Below are positions 47,009 to 59,800 of a stretch of DNA of 64,000 bases, one piece after another (position 1 is the stretch's first letter; each line of letters starts with the position of its first letter). The notes beneath the pieces were generated by a model. That model had not been told where the DNA came from, did not search any database, and saw nothing but the letters and a program-made list of their open reading frames with translations. The position numbers and the translations under genes were made by a program. Origin of the DNA: Chalciporus piperatus (lineage: Eukaryota > Basidiomycota > Agaricomycetes > Boletales > Boletaceae); assembly GCA_038093975.1 (NCBI GenBank), contig JBBPTG010000001.1:62001-126000 (forward strand), written 5' to 3'.

Positions 47009-49687
47009 ATGAAGCCCATATACCAGAGACTCAACCTGTCAGCATTTATTCTACACTCGCTCTGTATTTTCTTCTGACCGAAACCCAGATTCATTTTGGG
47101 CCAGGATGCCTACACTTTCGCCCCAGTTGAACCACTCGGGGCTCAATCCCTCACAATACACCGGGCCACAGGCGACATAGTTCTTAACCGTAAGCTCACT
47201 CCCCGGTTCGAGAAAGCGTGTTCCTCGTCTTGACGCGGTAATATGCAGCTCCAAACACGCCTGTTCCAGCCTCGGCCTCGAGGTACGAGAAGACAGTGTA
47301 CGGGATACTCGGGATGATCTCCCTGGCACTATGTGAGCTCCCCAACTCTCCTTTTCAACGAGAACTGCTCATAATATCGTCAACAGCAGAGTACATCATC
47401 GTCTTGACCGGGCGTGAACACCGAGCACGTTTCATGGGCCACGACATATACCGCGCCGCGGATTTTGATATCCTTCCTCTCAACCCGAATGTCTCCGTCC
47501 AGAACGCACCACACCCAGTCGAGGGACATTTGTTGGGGCTCGTCCGAGCCCACCTACTTGGTGGCCACTTCTTGTTTAGCTACGGATGGGATCTGTCGCG
47601 TCGCTTGGAAACACAGTGGAACGAGAGGGAGCGTGATGAGAGAAGAGCTCTCTGGGAACAGGTAATCGCCGTGACTCGCACTAAAAAATTCATATCTGAC
47701 AATACACAAGGCGGACGACAGGTTTTTCTGGAACAAGTACGTACCTCGTGTTCTCTCTGTATCCGCAGAATGAACACCTCGTTCAGGTTCCTGCAGTCAA
47801 GACTCATTGACACTGACATCGCACATGATGTGAGTGACGAATCATGCCCTATGGGTAATCAGTGACATTGAATTGCGAGTAGCTCAGCCCGTACATCCTT
47901 CCAATCGTTTATGGCAGTACGTATCCAACGACAAGCAAACCTCTCAATGCTGACGCTGTTTGCAGCGTTTGATATCCGCGATAACTATGTTCAGGGAAAC
48001 AGAGTTCAGTTATGTCTCATCAGTCGGAGGTCACGGTATCGTGCAGGGACACGATATTTCCGCCGGGGGATAGACCACGAGGGACATGTTGCAAACTTTA
48101 ATGAGACCGAACAGATACTTCTCGTCGAGGAATCAGCAGCAGGGCGAATCTCAACCAGTGACCAATTGTCGCATCAGCTCAGTTTCGTTCAGATTAGAGG
48201 GAGCGTCCCTGTATTTTGGGCTGAAATCAACACCCTAAGGTACAAACCCGACTTGCAAATCATGAACCGTCAGGATACTGTGAGTAGCATCATATTTAGC
48301 TCATGATAAAGACTACACATTCCGGAAGGTCGATGCCATGCGTCTCCATCTACAAGAGCAAGTCTCCATCTACGGCGAACAGAACCTGGTCAACTTGGTC
48401 AACCAAAAGGGGTACGAACAGCCTGTCAAGGAAGCGTACGAGAGCGTCTTTGATGATGTGGGTCACTTTCATTCCCTTTCATTCTTCACCGTAGACTCAT
48501 GTGTCATGTGCTCTAGGCCGAGGTGCCAGACGTGAAATACCAGTATTTTGACTTCCACAATGAATGCAAAAACATGCGCTGGGACCGTATCAATGCTCTG
48601 ATTGAGCAACTGCAAGAAGACCTTCTGAACCAGGGGTATGTTACAGTCGGATACACAGGTCATTACTCACCTATTTTTCTTCAGCTACTTTCATCTTGAC
48701 ATGTCCCAACCCGACCCGGCGAAAACCCAGCGAGGCGTTGTTCGTACAAATTGCATGGATAACCTGGACCGCACGAACGTCGTCCAAGCAGCGTTGGCGA
48801 AGTGGACTCTAAATCAGCAGCTCAGGTTGCTTGGTGTGATCCCTGAGGGGGAAGGGATAGATGACTTCCCAGCCCTCAGCAGAGATTTCCGAGAGTGTGA
48901 GTCTGTGTCCTGATGGTGCATACATCCGCTGATACGTCTGTCAGTATGGGCCGATCATGCTGATCTGATTTCGAAAGCCTATGCTGGGTCTGGCGCTTTG
49001 AAGACTGATTTCACGCGGACGAACAAGCGGACGAAGATGGGTGCCCTTGAAGATGGTTACAAAAGTATAATGCGATACGTCAGAAACAATTACTTCGACG
49101 GCGCGAGGCAAGATGGCTTCGACCTGGTTACTGGTGCATGGACCCCGCGGAAGAATCCCATCACGGCTGTATCCCTGCTAGCAGACGCAAGACCTCTTGT
49201 TGTTCGATCAGTGAGTCGCCTTTGGATTGAGAATTACTCGTTGCTCAGCGAATGTTCAAGGTTCCTTATGTCATGTTCTTTTCACTCTTCATGGTCTGTG
49301 CTGGTCTCACACTGCCTAGAACGTCAGGTGAGTTGTCGCATTGTGTAGCCAACGCGTTTTATCTAACTTGTGGCAGACTATTCTCTTTTCTACTATTTCA
49401 TGCTGTGGTTCATCGTCGCCGCGCTCACAATCACGTTCATGATGATTCACGGAATCGAATACGTATCATGGCCTAGACTGATACCACCCACGGATGTTAT
49501 CTACTACGAAGGACCAGGATTCCGGTCTGGAGACCACGGCAAGGGGTTGAGAGGCTCCTTCGCGCAGAAGTTCGATCTGTCTGGGAGAGTTTTCGCTGCA
49601 AACGCAGCCCCGAGAGCGAGGAAAAGGGCACTTACGGTAAGCAAGATGGAAGAGATTGAGATGGGAACCAAGCAGAGGGTAGATTAG
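47009..49687 (+). CDS. SAC1: Phosphoinositide phosphatase SAC1
   Basis: Fourteen exons: 47009-47037, 47089-47189, 47249-47332, 47387-47661, 47711-47736, 47787-47829, 47883-47916, 47966-48279, 48329-48457, 48517-48635, 48685-48896, 48945-49210, 49261-49327, 49377-49687; 669 aa. The start MKPIYQRLNLFI fits the family. The Sac domain holds SLTIHRATGDIVLN, FNETEQILL, SFVQIRGSVPVFWAEI and the catalytic CX5R(T/S) loop RTNCMDNLDRTNVVQAALAK. Two C-terminal membrane helices (VPYVMFFSLFMVCAGLTLP and FYYFMLWFIVAALTITFMMI) anchor it in the ER/Golgi. It removes phosphate mainly from PI4P. Very short exons at 47711 (26 nt) and 47883 (34 nt) fall in conserved sequence. Confidence 0.95.
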
Positions 49688-49842
49688 GATGTTAGACATT
49701 GGGTGTCTCTACTGGACTATGACCTAATTATTTGTTACCTCCTAATCCGGCACTTTTTGAACGCCACAGCGGAGTTCGGATGTGTCCAAAATTTCGACGT
49801 TATATTGCCGCTTGATTACAGCTCTCTCACATACACTGTACC

Positions 49843-50872
49843 ATGTCTGGAAAAAAGCGCGCCTCCCCCGGTACTGACACTGAGAAGAACCCCCTCGAGG
49901 GCGTTGAGCTCCGCGACGAGGATGCCCAGAAATTGCAAGACGTGCAAAAACAAATCGAACGCGCCGAGTTGATTTTGGGTATGTCTTGACTTGGTTCAAT
50001 CTCCTCGGGCACTCTATACCTCAGTTCATCTCAGAGCTTCGTGGACATGAGACACTTCGCCCCATCTACGAAAAGAGACGCGAGGTTGCCAAGACGATAC
50101 CCAAGTTTTGGCCTATCGCCTTGGTGAACCACCCCTTGATTGCTTTCCAAACTCAACATAACACCGATCGCGATGCCTTGAGCTTCTTGGAGGATCTTTG
50201 GGTTGCACGCGACACCACTGACACAAGATGCTTCACCCTTGAGTTTGTGAGTTTATCGTTGCGCGTCCCGCAACGGTAATTGACGTGAAACACAGTACTT
50301 CAAATCAAACCCATACTTCAGCGACTCGGTCCTGAAAAAGGAGTACAAATATGTACCTCCACCCGACGCGGCCGGTGAAACACCCGATGCCGACGGTCTC
50401 ACCCCATCAATGCTTACTTTCAACTGGACTCGCGACGTTCAACCTTCGGTATGTGAGCCTGTATCGCACCCTATTTGTCCTTTTATAGCGTCCCCGTCTA
50501 CAGGTCGCCAAAATTAACTGGAAAGACCCCGCAAACGCATTGACAAAGTTGCATCCTCGTATCGAAGAAGGAGACGAGGAGGACGAGGACGATATGCCTG
50601 CAGAAGCTGGCAGCTTTTTCAACATTTTCGAAATTGCTTCGGATCCATTCGATGTGAGTCCCTTGTGAAGACGTGTGCATTGGTGTTCATTATGGCTCTA
50701 GATTGGTAACACCATCGCCAATGAAGTCTTCATTTCCGCCACCGACTATTTCCTCGGAAACGTTCCATCAGACGACGTTGACTCCGAGGACGAAGAAGAC
50801 GAAGACGACGACGACGATGCTGAGGAGATTGACCTCGAGAAGCCCCGACCTAAAAAGCAGAAGAAGGAGTAA
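49843..50872 (+). CDS. NAP/SET-family histone chaperone
   Basis: Five exons (49843-49978, 50035-50246, 50296-50448, 50504-50653, 50702-50872) give 273 aa. The NAP fold is evident: a long N-terminal helix (LRDEDAQKLQDVQKQIERAE), LRPIYEKRREVAKTIP, FWPIALVNHP, then YFKSNPYFSDSVLKKEYKY, and SFFNIFEIASDPF with IANEVFISATDYFLG. The C-terminus is an acidic run (VDSEDEEDEDDDDDAEEIDL) followed by a basic KPRPKKQKKE that could be a nuclear localisation signal. Length and the short N-terminus fit SET/Vps75 better than Nap1. Such proteins bind H3-H4 or H2A-H2B; Vps75 also activates Rtt109. It converges with the second P450. Confidence 0.92.
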
Positions 50873-51246
50873 ATACTCGCTTTACAACGTTGCATTCCGT
50901 TACATATTTCTCCCCTATTTTATTTCGTGTTGACTTGATTTGCTGGCTGTAGTAACCAACATGTTGTAGTTCAGTCCTGGCACATGGGCACGCTTGGATC
51001 TACAGAGTTGTTGACGCTCGAGATTGCATGGCGAAAGGGAACACTAACTAAATTACACAAGTCCGTATGTGAAGAGAACAAAATTATGCTGTTGAAGCAC
51101 ACGAGCGGAGCTCTCGCTCCAGCTGTGAGCTCGGGACGTACCAAGAAGAATATGACATTGAGTTGAAAGCACGGATAAGGAAAATTGGTAGGGGCCAAGG
51201 AATGGTGGTCGATTATGCAACACGATACCAGACTCCTCGCTACCGA
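50873..51246. other. Convergent intergenic region
   Basis: About 370 bp of 3' flanks between the NAP/SET gene and the second P450. Short frames only, with no recognisable motif. Confidence 0.55.
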
Positions 51247-53298
51247 TCAGTCCAAGAGTCTTCGGACAAGAAGGGGGAGAGAACTAGGGATTTCCCCAAC
51301 GACACGTGGGCGGATGACGAAGGTTTGAAAACTTTCTATATCGCACTGGCACGTAAAAGAAAATTGACGCAGGAGCGTGACGGTCAGGGCCTGGTGGGTT
51401 CGAGTTAAACTTGACTGAGAGTGACAACATTCGCACTGTTTGCGTACTTTAATCTCAGCAGCCGCAAAATTTCTGCCCAAGCAACCTCGCGGACTAAAAG
51501 CAACCCTGTTCAATGAGACGATCAACATCCGAAGAAGTTTACCCACCCAAGACTGAATGCGAAGTGGTCACGATTATTTCGAGCGTTACGGTGGAGCCAA
51601 CGTTCGGGACGGAAAACATCTCCATCGGAACCCCACATAGCCCTGTCCATGTGGATTACATTAACAGGCATAAACAGCACTGTACCCTTCGGAATAATGA
51701 GGTGGGGGTCAGTAGTCCCCGGAAGCGGTTCAGAAAGTGGCACACTGGTGGTTTCAGAAGCCTATAAAATTGGTCGCGTTGGTAATGGAGATTGCACATT
51801 CGCTAACCTGGTGGTGGTTTTCCAGCACCGGTGGGTGCATACGCAGTGTTTCCATGAAAAAAGCGTCGAGCAATGGGAAGTTGTTGTTCAACTCATCGTA
51901 TGATGGGTCATTTGCGATGGACGCCACTTCTTCCCGGATGGCCTCCTGATGAGCCAGGTGCGTAGCAAGTTCATAAAAAAGCCACTGCCAACGGCTCGGT
52001 TGATCAAGTGTGACTGGATCGAAGAGAGATTACCTACGCTGATCGTCGCTGAAATTGGCTCGTAGCCTGCAGATATGATTGTGCGCATCTGTGCCGCAAC
52101 TTGCTCATCATCCATGTGGTGCGTCAAAGACGATTTGTCTTCCCTTACTGATTCTTGGTTAGCGTCTGGTTCCCACATATATGATTTCACGTACACATCG
52201 AGGACATAAATGACTGGCTGTATGGGTCGTCGACAGTCTTTGCGTCCCTTAGCACGGTCATGGCCAGTTCGCCAAGCTGTTCGCGAGTCTCGCGGATTAG
52301 CCGTCCTTTCTTGCCATAGCGTAAAATCCACGGGGCTAGCCAGAAAAGGGCACGCATATAGAACGTCCATCGCGTTTTTTCATGGTTTGTTAAGCTATCC
52401 AGGGCATTCACAAGAGCGTTTGGTTGACCACTTAGGCAGTCGAAGTCGTACGAGAATGCGGCTCGCCCGATCGTATCAAGCCTGGGGAGTACAGATGAGG
52501 TGCCGTATCTGTCGCGAAGTAGCCATACGTACGCAAATCGCCCAGCCCAGTTTGTCATTTCAATCGTGACCTCGGGACTTTGGCATTTATCGAAGATGTT
52601 GTGCCATTGGGTCACCAGCTTTAGCAGGATTTGAACCTAACTAACATTCGGGTCGGGGGTTCCACTCACCTTGCTGGAGTTCTCAAAAAAGAGCTCCGTC
52701 AAACGCCGCACGGATTGTGAACTACAGTGGTTCAAGGTCAGTTGAGGCTATCACACAAGCTGAAAATGATATTACCTCAAGGCTGGCGCGACAATTCGGC
52801 GCTGTCTTTCGTGTGCTTCTTTCCCTTCATAAAGAGTGAGAATGAATCGATCGATATGATGGGATGGGATGGGATGGACTAACCTTCCACCCAAAGGATA
52901 CCTTCACCCAGCAGTAATTGAAACCAGGCTCTTACGCCATCGGGCTTTGGGAATTGGTATGTCGCCTCCCCAATGATATAACCAATAGCCCGAGGATCTG
53001 TGATAGATATGATCTGGTGCTGCGGTGGGGCATTTCAACAAAGGAAGGCCGCCGTGTCAGAGAAGCCACTCACCCCGAGTGCACCAGAAAACCGCACGAC
53101 TTTGCCGAATTTACGGTGCCACTCTACATATCGTACTCCGGGCAAGCCGTGATAGATATCTTCCTCCTCCCCCCAAAGCCAAGAGCGACATTTCGGGCCA
53201 GGGACGTGTCGTAGAAGGGCCAAGGAGAATAGTCGAAGGTAGATGAAGCGCAGAAGGTATAAAAGACAGAAAGCAAGCGCGAGATGGAAACTCAACAT
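51247..53298 (-). CDS. Cytochrome P450 monooxygenase (second; AGxEPxS type)
   Basis: Eleven exons in coding order: 53074-53298, 52884-53019, 52776-52824, 52670-52721, 52533-52618, 52195-52481, 52038-52147, 51808-51984, 51547-51761, 51448-51505, 51247-51390; 512 aa. The N-terminal anchor is LSFHLALAFCLLYLLRFIYL. The C-helix region is RRIVAPALSSQ. The I-helix is ISAGYEPISATIS, the basidiomycete AGxEPxS type. The ExxR is METLRMHPP, then FRPERWL and the heme loop ending SPRGCLGRNFAAAEIK. The axial Cys is there, but the usual FxxG before it reads VAFS in my spliced model, so the junction at 51506-51546 needs checking or the enzyme is atypical. An intron contains a GATGG microsatellite. Substrate unknown. 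Confidence 0.87.
52855..52878. repeat. GATGG microsatellite in a P450 intron
   Basis: Four tandem GGGAT/GATGG units lie inside the second intron (52825-52883) of the minus-strand P450 gene. Likely polymorphic; no functional signal. Confidence 0.7.
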
Positions 53299-54158
53299 CG
53301 TTCAGATGGCACGCGAGGATGGCAAGATATGCACACACAACGCGTGTTTTTTGCTGTCTGGGCATGGTATCTTATACACTCATGAGCACGCTGCTAATCT
53401 CAGCCTGAGTGGCGAAGCTTTGCGGCAAACAATAAGCTGAATTTGTGGGTTGGAAATCGAAGGTTCGCGGATGTCGCGGATTCCGTGGGCAGGTTGCCTC
53501 TGAGCCCGGGACGTGAGCTACCCGGTATGCCAAGGACGAGTTCATGAGCATTGATGGCTGAGCGCTGATGATGGAACCGAAGCGGAGCATAATCCAGAAG
53601 GCATCCATGGATGAACCAATAGAACTGGGACAAAAGAGCCGCATCTCGCAAGGTAGTTACCTGCGACGAACTGGCAAGGAAATCGGAGGTGAACTCTGCG
53701 AGTCCGACGGGACCGCGCTCGCCACCAGTACTCTGCTTCTGTAGGGTTCACCGAGGATCTCTGTAAACAGTTGACCTGAGGGATTGAACTAATATATATC
53801 ACGTCAGATGGAACGGAAAACTTTGCGAGAAAGGTTTCGAACCGCCACCCGCCGAGATCAACTTTTAAATCACCAGAGTAGGAAAGGTGCTGACGTGTCA
53901 TTGAATACTTATTGAGGGTCCAGCGTTGGTTCTCCGCACCGCACATCGCACCAAGACAACCATCGCCGTAACACAGCAAGGGTAAGATTAATTGTATTGA
54001 CAAGTTGCACAACCACCGAGTCTCCGAACTAAGGTCAAGGAGGTTATTATAGCACAGCTTATTTTGGCAGGTCGCGTAGCCATAACCCTCTTTGAACATA
54101 ACAGCGTCAAGTTAAAAACCGGCCTCGACGAAGGCAGAACTGCTCGTATTATTCTCGC
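53299..54158. other. Divergent intergenic region, P450 / SLC33A1
   Basis: 860 bp. A 558-nt minus-strand open frame (53542-54099) has no recognisable motif and an odd composition (many Cys, Trp, Tyr), so I do not call it a gene. The region should hold the promoters of both neighbours. Confidence 0.5.
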
Positions 54159-56571
54159 ATGTCAACTCGGCAAGAATCACCCGCGAAGCATCTTCCCAGT
54201 TTGCGCCACCGGCCCAGCAACATCAACGTGGAAGGCACTGCTGATCGCGCCGACATGGTTCTCTCTCACAAGAAACCGATCACGTCTTCTTTGGACAGCA
54301 TACGTATATCTCCACGTACCCAGACTATGGTACGCTCGTCAAGAAGGTCGTCAGATGCAGACGCAAGCGAAGAGGTAGAGCTCAGCCTCTTGGACGAGCA
54401 CGAACGGGCACGCGACAGCCACGAGCTGCCTCACCAGTCGTTCAGCCATTCCCCCAAGAAATCAAAGTCTCTCTCTGTCAGAGACAAGAAAGCAATGACA
54501 TTGCTTATCATTCTTTGTTAGTTCATCCATTTCCCGTCATGTCTCCAATCCAGTTGATGTTTTGTGACTTTCCTCAGACCTTATCCAAGGAGTTCCCGTA
54601 AGTAAAACACGTCTCTGGTAACCCAAGGAACGTAAATTCAACTTGATACAATTTCGACAGTTGGGCCTTGCCCTTGGTAAGTATTCCTTCGTTGGTTAGC
54701 TGCTCACCCCTCTCACAACGACTGAAGGTTCCGTACCATTCATTCTACGAGAACATCTATCTTATTCCCAACTTGGAGTGTTTGCTCTCTCAAATTACCC
54801 ATACTCCCTGAAGCTGCTATGGTCGCCCATCGTCGACTCGACTTTCATTCCTTCTGTCGGTCGGCGCAAATCATGGATCATTCCAATGCAACTCATAATA
54901 GGCTGCATGATGCTCTACATCTCGATAAATGTCGAGAGATTGTTTGAACACGTCAGTGGTTCGCTTTTCGTCTCGGTTTACCATGAAACCCTTTCAGCCT
55001 GCAGATAACATACACGAGCTGACGTTCTTATTCACCGCTCTCGTATTCTTCTCTGCAACACAAGGTATTTCTATCTGGTCACTTTGCTGATCATTTGATT
55101 ATACGCGTTCAAATATGATAGACATCGCTGTCGACGGTTGGGCTTTGACTCTGTTATCCCAAGAAAACTTGTCTTTCGCGTCCACATGCCAAACGGTTGG
55201 GTTGAACACTGGCTTTTTCGCGTCATTCACGGTATTCCTGGCCCTCAATAGCGAAGCTTTTTCGTACGTCACACCTTCCCCGTCATGATCCCGACTCACG
55301 TCTCTTCCAGTCAAAAATGGGGAATACCGCGTCTGAACATGGGCACATACTTGCAGTTCTGCAGCCTATTGTGCTTTGGTGTCACCTTTTGGCTTGTCTT
55401 TTTTGAGAAGGAGGTTCGTATGATGCATCTTTGTGATATTCTCAGGTGCTTACCCACTTCGTAGGGGAAAGAGTCACTGGACGATTCCGAAATGACTGTC
55501 ACATCCGTTTATAAGACCATCTGGAATATTTGCAAGTTGAAACGTAGGTGTTGGTAAATTCCATGCACTCTATATTCTAAACCGTCGCTGCAGATGTCCA
55601 GGCTCTCATCCTTATGCACTGTTTCGCCAAAATTGGTTTCCAAGCTAATGAATCGATCACAAGTTTGAAGATGATCGAGAAGGGATTGGGTCGAGAAGAC
55701 CTTGCTATTGTAGTTCTCATTGACTTCCCGTTTCAGATTTTAGGTGGCTGGCTCGCTGCCAAATGGTCCAGTGGCGATAAGCCACTTCGCCCTTGGATAT
55801 GGGCATTCTGGCCACGGCTAGCATTTGCTTTGATATCGACGGTCATTGTGTATTGGTTCCCGACACCACCTCTCTCCTACGGTTTCTTCACATACCTGGT
55901 AATACACACCGTGCTGCAAGGATTCGCATCGTGAGCGCTCTCTTCCTGAAAGGTTTACTTGTTCATCCGGCGTTTTCAGTACCATCCAATTTGTGGGCAT
56001 CTCGGCCTTCCACACTAGAATTTCTGACCCTCTGATCGGGGGAACTTACATGACAGTGAGTGACACGATTTGCAGGTTGTCCCCGAAGTCTGATTTGGAT
56101 AGCTACTTAATACATTCACGAACCTGGGAGGCACCTGGCCAAAGTACTTCGTTTTGAAAGGTTAGCTTTACCATTACTACCGATCGACTTGAGTTGACCT
56201 GTTTCAAGGTGTGGATTTCTTTAGTGAGGCGTACTGCAGAGTCAAGGACGCAGACACGGAGTTGCTTGTGAAAGGTAAGTTGGTCGGTGGATGGGAACGT
56301 AGACCCCCCTGACATGCGGTTTAGCGGCCGAATGCGTGTCAGATCGGGGCAAGGAGCTCTGTGCTGATATCAATGGGGAATGCGTGACCGAGCAAGATGG
56401 GTATTATTATGTTTCGGCCATTTGCATGACTTTTGGAGTGCTCTTTTTCGTTGGGTACATCCTCCCGACAGCGCACAAGCTGCAAGGTGAGTTGCTATGG
56501 GGTCGGGTGACATGCTGACTGATGTATTCTCAGCGCTCGCGGTGCATCGATGGAGGATTAATCCAGAATGA
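54159..56571 (+). CDS. SLC33A1: Acetyl-CoA transporter (SLC33A1/AT-1 family)
   Basis: Fourteen exons: 54159-54516, 54578-54597, 54661-54676, 54728-54958, 55005-55064, 55122-55263, 55311-55413, 55465-55543, 55594-55930, 55980-56055, 56103-56160, 56209-56274, 56325-56486, 56534-56571; 581 aa. After a 110-residue hydrophilic N-terminus come about a dozen membrane helices of the MFS type. Family motifs: LIQGVPLGLALGSVPF, FALSNYPYSLKLLWSPIVDS, ATQDIAVDGWALTLL, SQENLSFASTCQTVG, KIGFQANESITSLK and GGTYMTLLNTFTNLGGTWPK. The animal homologue imports acetyl-CoA into the ER lumen. Exons of 20 and 16 nt (54578, 54661) encode one conserved motif. The second intron of the loop at 54959 uses GTTCGC. Confidence 0.94.
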
Positions 56572-56804
56572 GCGTTTCGGACAGCTTATTGCTTGAGTAG
56601 ACTAGAATTCTATCTGTTGTTCTGTAGAAACTCTGGAGTCAAAGGAAAGCTATCGCCTGCCCTAAATCGCCGAGGCGGAAGGGATGGAGGAATAAACTTG
56701 ATCGGGTTTTCCACGGAAGCTGCATACTACTGTTGTGATTTTTTGAAATCATTCCTTGCACAGCAACGAACAACCAGAACTTGTTCCACATCGAACACTA
56801 CAAA

Positions 56805-59800
56805 ATGGCCGCTACTACGATGCACTTTGGTCCCGAATGGATGCGCGCAAAGCCTCAAACTCCAGCTCGCCAACAGCCTCCTCCGTCCCCGCCTCTACCA
56901 GCGGTATCGACGGCTCAGCAGCTTGGCGCATCCACATACTCCGCTCTTGTCACCCCGGCCACACAGGAACTCGAGAAACGCGATGAATCTCGTCCGTTCA
57001 GGTATACCAAAGAAGAGATGCTTAGGATCTATAAAGAGGGCGGCGGAAAGGGTGGTCTGAATCTTGAAGTGGAGCGTTGGGAGGGCATCGTCCGTGACGT
57101 GGGCAACGAGCCGGCTGGTCTACGGGAAATGAACGAGGCTGAAAGGAAGGTCAGATGAAGCTTTTTGCATTATGTCTTGGGCCTCGTTGCTCACACGAGG
57201 CGTGTAGCTTTTCGCTGGGCCACTTAATTCCGAGTTGCGTCGGCGCCAGTCAATTGATCCAATAAACACGTTGACTTCGACACCCGAGAGACAAAGGCCA
57301 AACCACGCGAGTCCTGCCACAGGTAGTCCCATGCGTTTTGGCCCTTTCGTAGGGAGAAGGAGAGACAGTACAGGTGAACCCCAGCAAGTGGTTTATCTTC
57401 TATCGCACTGACGCCTTTTCGCGAAGATCAACCTCCACTTAGTCTACCACGCAAATTATCGCTGTCGAATACCCAAGGTACCACATCGGCATCACCTCGA
57501 GAAGCGCTTCCTTCACCTCGCAACAGGATGGGTACTTTTGGCTCTGGATTCGATGGTGTCCTTAACAGTGGTGATTCTTGGTCGAGGCGACGGCCTTCAG
57601 TGGGTGGGGCCGGATCTGGTGGTCCAACAGCACGAGGGGAGGGGAAGGAAGAGGATCCTCGACCATCGGAAATAAAGGAGGAAGAAGAAAGCCCAGGACA
57701 TGGTACCCAGCCAAATGCCGTTGAAGATCAATCTTCTTCAATGGTACCTGACGCGCCTCCCGTTGATGCGACACCCGATGGCCAGCACACCTCGTCGGGA
57801 CCTGATTCGGTTGGTCAAAGCATGGCGGGTATGACTATAAAGGAGCAGAATGGGCCCGATCCAAATCCACAAAACCCACCCACAAAACCCCTCCCGTCCG
57901 CTCCACCTCCTGGTTTGACTGATCCTGCAAGTATCGAATGGTCGTATCTAGACCCGCAAGGCCACGTGCAAGGTGTGTAAAGCTCGAGAGAGAGACGTTG
58001 TCGCATCGTGATCAACTCAATAATGTTCAGGTCCTTTCCGAGCTGATCTAATGCAGAAATGGTTTGATGAAGGCTATTTCACCCCTGATCTCCTCATGAA
58101 ACGGACGCACATCGACACCGATTGGACTACTGTCAGAGTCCTCGAAAGCCATGGAGGTGGTGGAAGGATGTTCCTATCTCAATTGCCGCTTCCCAAGGGT
58201 CCCCTCGGTCTGGCCATACACACTGAGTCGTCACAGAATTACTCTCCGGTTCACGAACAAAGCACATTCAATGGATACCAGCCCGTGCCCACACGGACAA
58301 TGCGGACGGCCACTTTAGACTCTTATCTCAATGGCCCCTCTCCTTCGGAATCGCCCTCTTCGTCCCTTGGCGGGGGCAGGTTCGGAAATGGCTCTCCAGA
58401 TGCATCTTCATTCAGTGGTCGAGCAGGCAGTAACGTGTACTCGGGTGATCCCAATTTCGGAGGTCGTGCGCTTGGAGGGCGAGCTTCGTTCCAAGATTCG
58501 ATCGCAGATCCCCGAGCTCTCAACAACATTGCCATAGGAAGGGCACCTACCATTGACACGTTCAATACTTACGGTGGAGGTGGATCACCTTGGTCGGCAG
58601 GGCAAACGGGTCAACCTTTCAGCAACCACGAACAACATCATTACTCCGATGGGTTCAGTGGTGTAGCATCTGGGCTGATTGGTGCCGCGATGCCTATCAA
58701 CCAGACCCATGGGATTAACCAGGAACACTTCAGCGATCCAACTTACAGCGGTATGGGCAGCCTCACCACCCACCACGACTCTCCAGTCGCACGTCAACCC
58801 TCTGACGCTAACGGAATGTCGTTCAATAACACCATGATGAACGGCATTGGTGGATCTCAGTTTGGCGCATCCAGTCAATTCCCTCGGCCTCCTTCTGTCC
58901 CCTATGCAGCACCTCAGCACCGCCCCTCAGTTTCAACGTTCGTGGACACCTTGCCGCTGGCTTCGGAGCCGCCCAGTATCGCTCAGACACCAGCATCCGC
59001 CGTACAGCCGAACAGTGCATCGCCGTGGACTACACGCACCAAACCCGTTGATCCTGCTGCTGCTCCAGCACCCGCTCGGCCTCATGTGTCTGAGTGGACG
59101 GCGCCTCAACAAGCCCAGCCAGTTGACCCGTCTCCTTGGTTGATGGCTTCGTTACCAGTTGTGGACGATGCTTGGAGAGAAATACCCGGTCCAAATAGTC
59201 TCACTTTCAGTAATCTTGGCCAGCACAACCAACTCCACCAGCAAGAAGAGGGAGGATCTAGCCTTGTCGTTTCTCCCATCGAGGATTCCCCCTCTCTTCC
59301 ACCCCCCGCACAAAGTCCAGAAATTGACCCAAGCCACGCTGTGTCAGCCGATATAACGACCACCAATGCCCAATCTGTGATGCCGTCGGTCTCCATTACC
59401 CTAGGTCCAGTAGTGCCAAAGGCAAGGCGCAAGTCAACAGCACACGACGTTCAGGTAGCCGCACCCAAGGCTGCTGCTCCCACGTCTGCTCCCACCGTAG
59501 GCAAGGACCCACTCCCTGCCCCTATACCCTCAGCCACTCCATCGAAACCCGCTTGGGCCGTTGAAGAGGACTCTAAGAAAATGAGCCTGCGGGAGATTCA
59601 AGAAGCAGAAGCGAAGAAAGTCGAAGCGCGCAAGGCTGCTGAGAGGGAGAGAGAACGCATTGCTCGTGCTAACGCTGCTGCCTCACCTTCCGTCAGTGAA
59701 GAGACTCAATCGTTCATTGCTTCCTGGGGACTGCCAACATCACAGGCAGGTGCAAGAAACCTAGTGTCCCCCAAGGACACGTCAACGACTGGTACCACTT

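Noticed and set aside
53542..54099. 558-nt minus-strand open frame upstream of the second P450
   Set aside because: No recognisable motif, unusual content of Cys, Trp and Tyr, and no splice-consistent extension; judged a chance frame in a divergent promoter.
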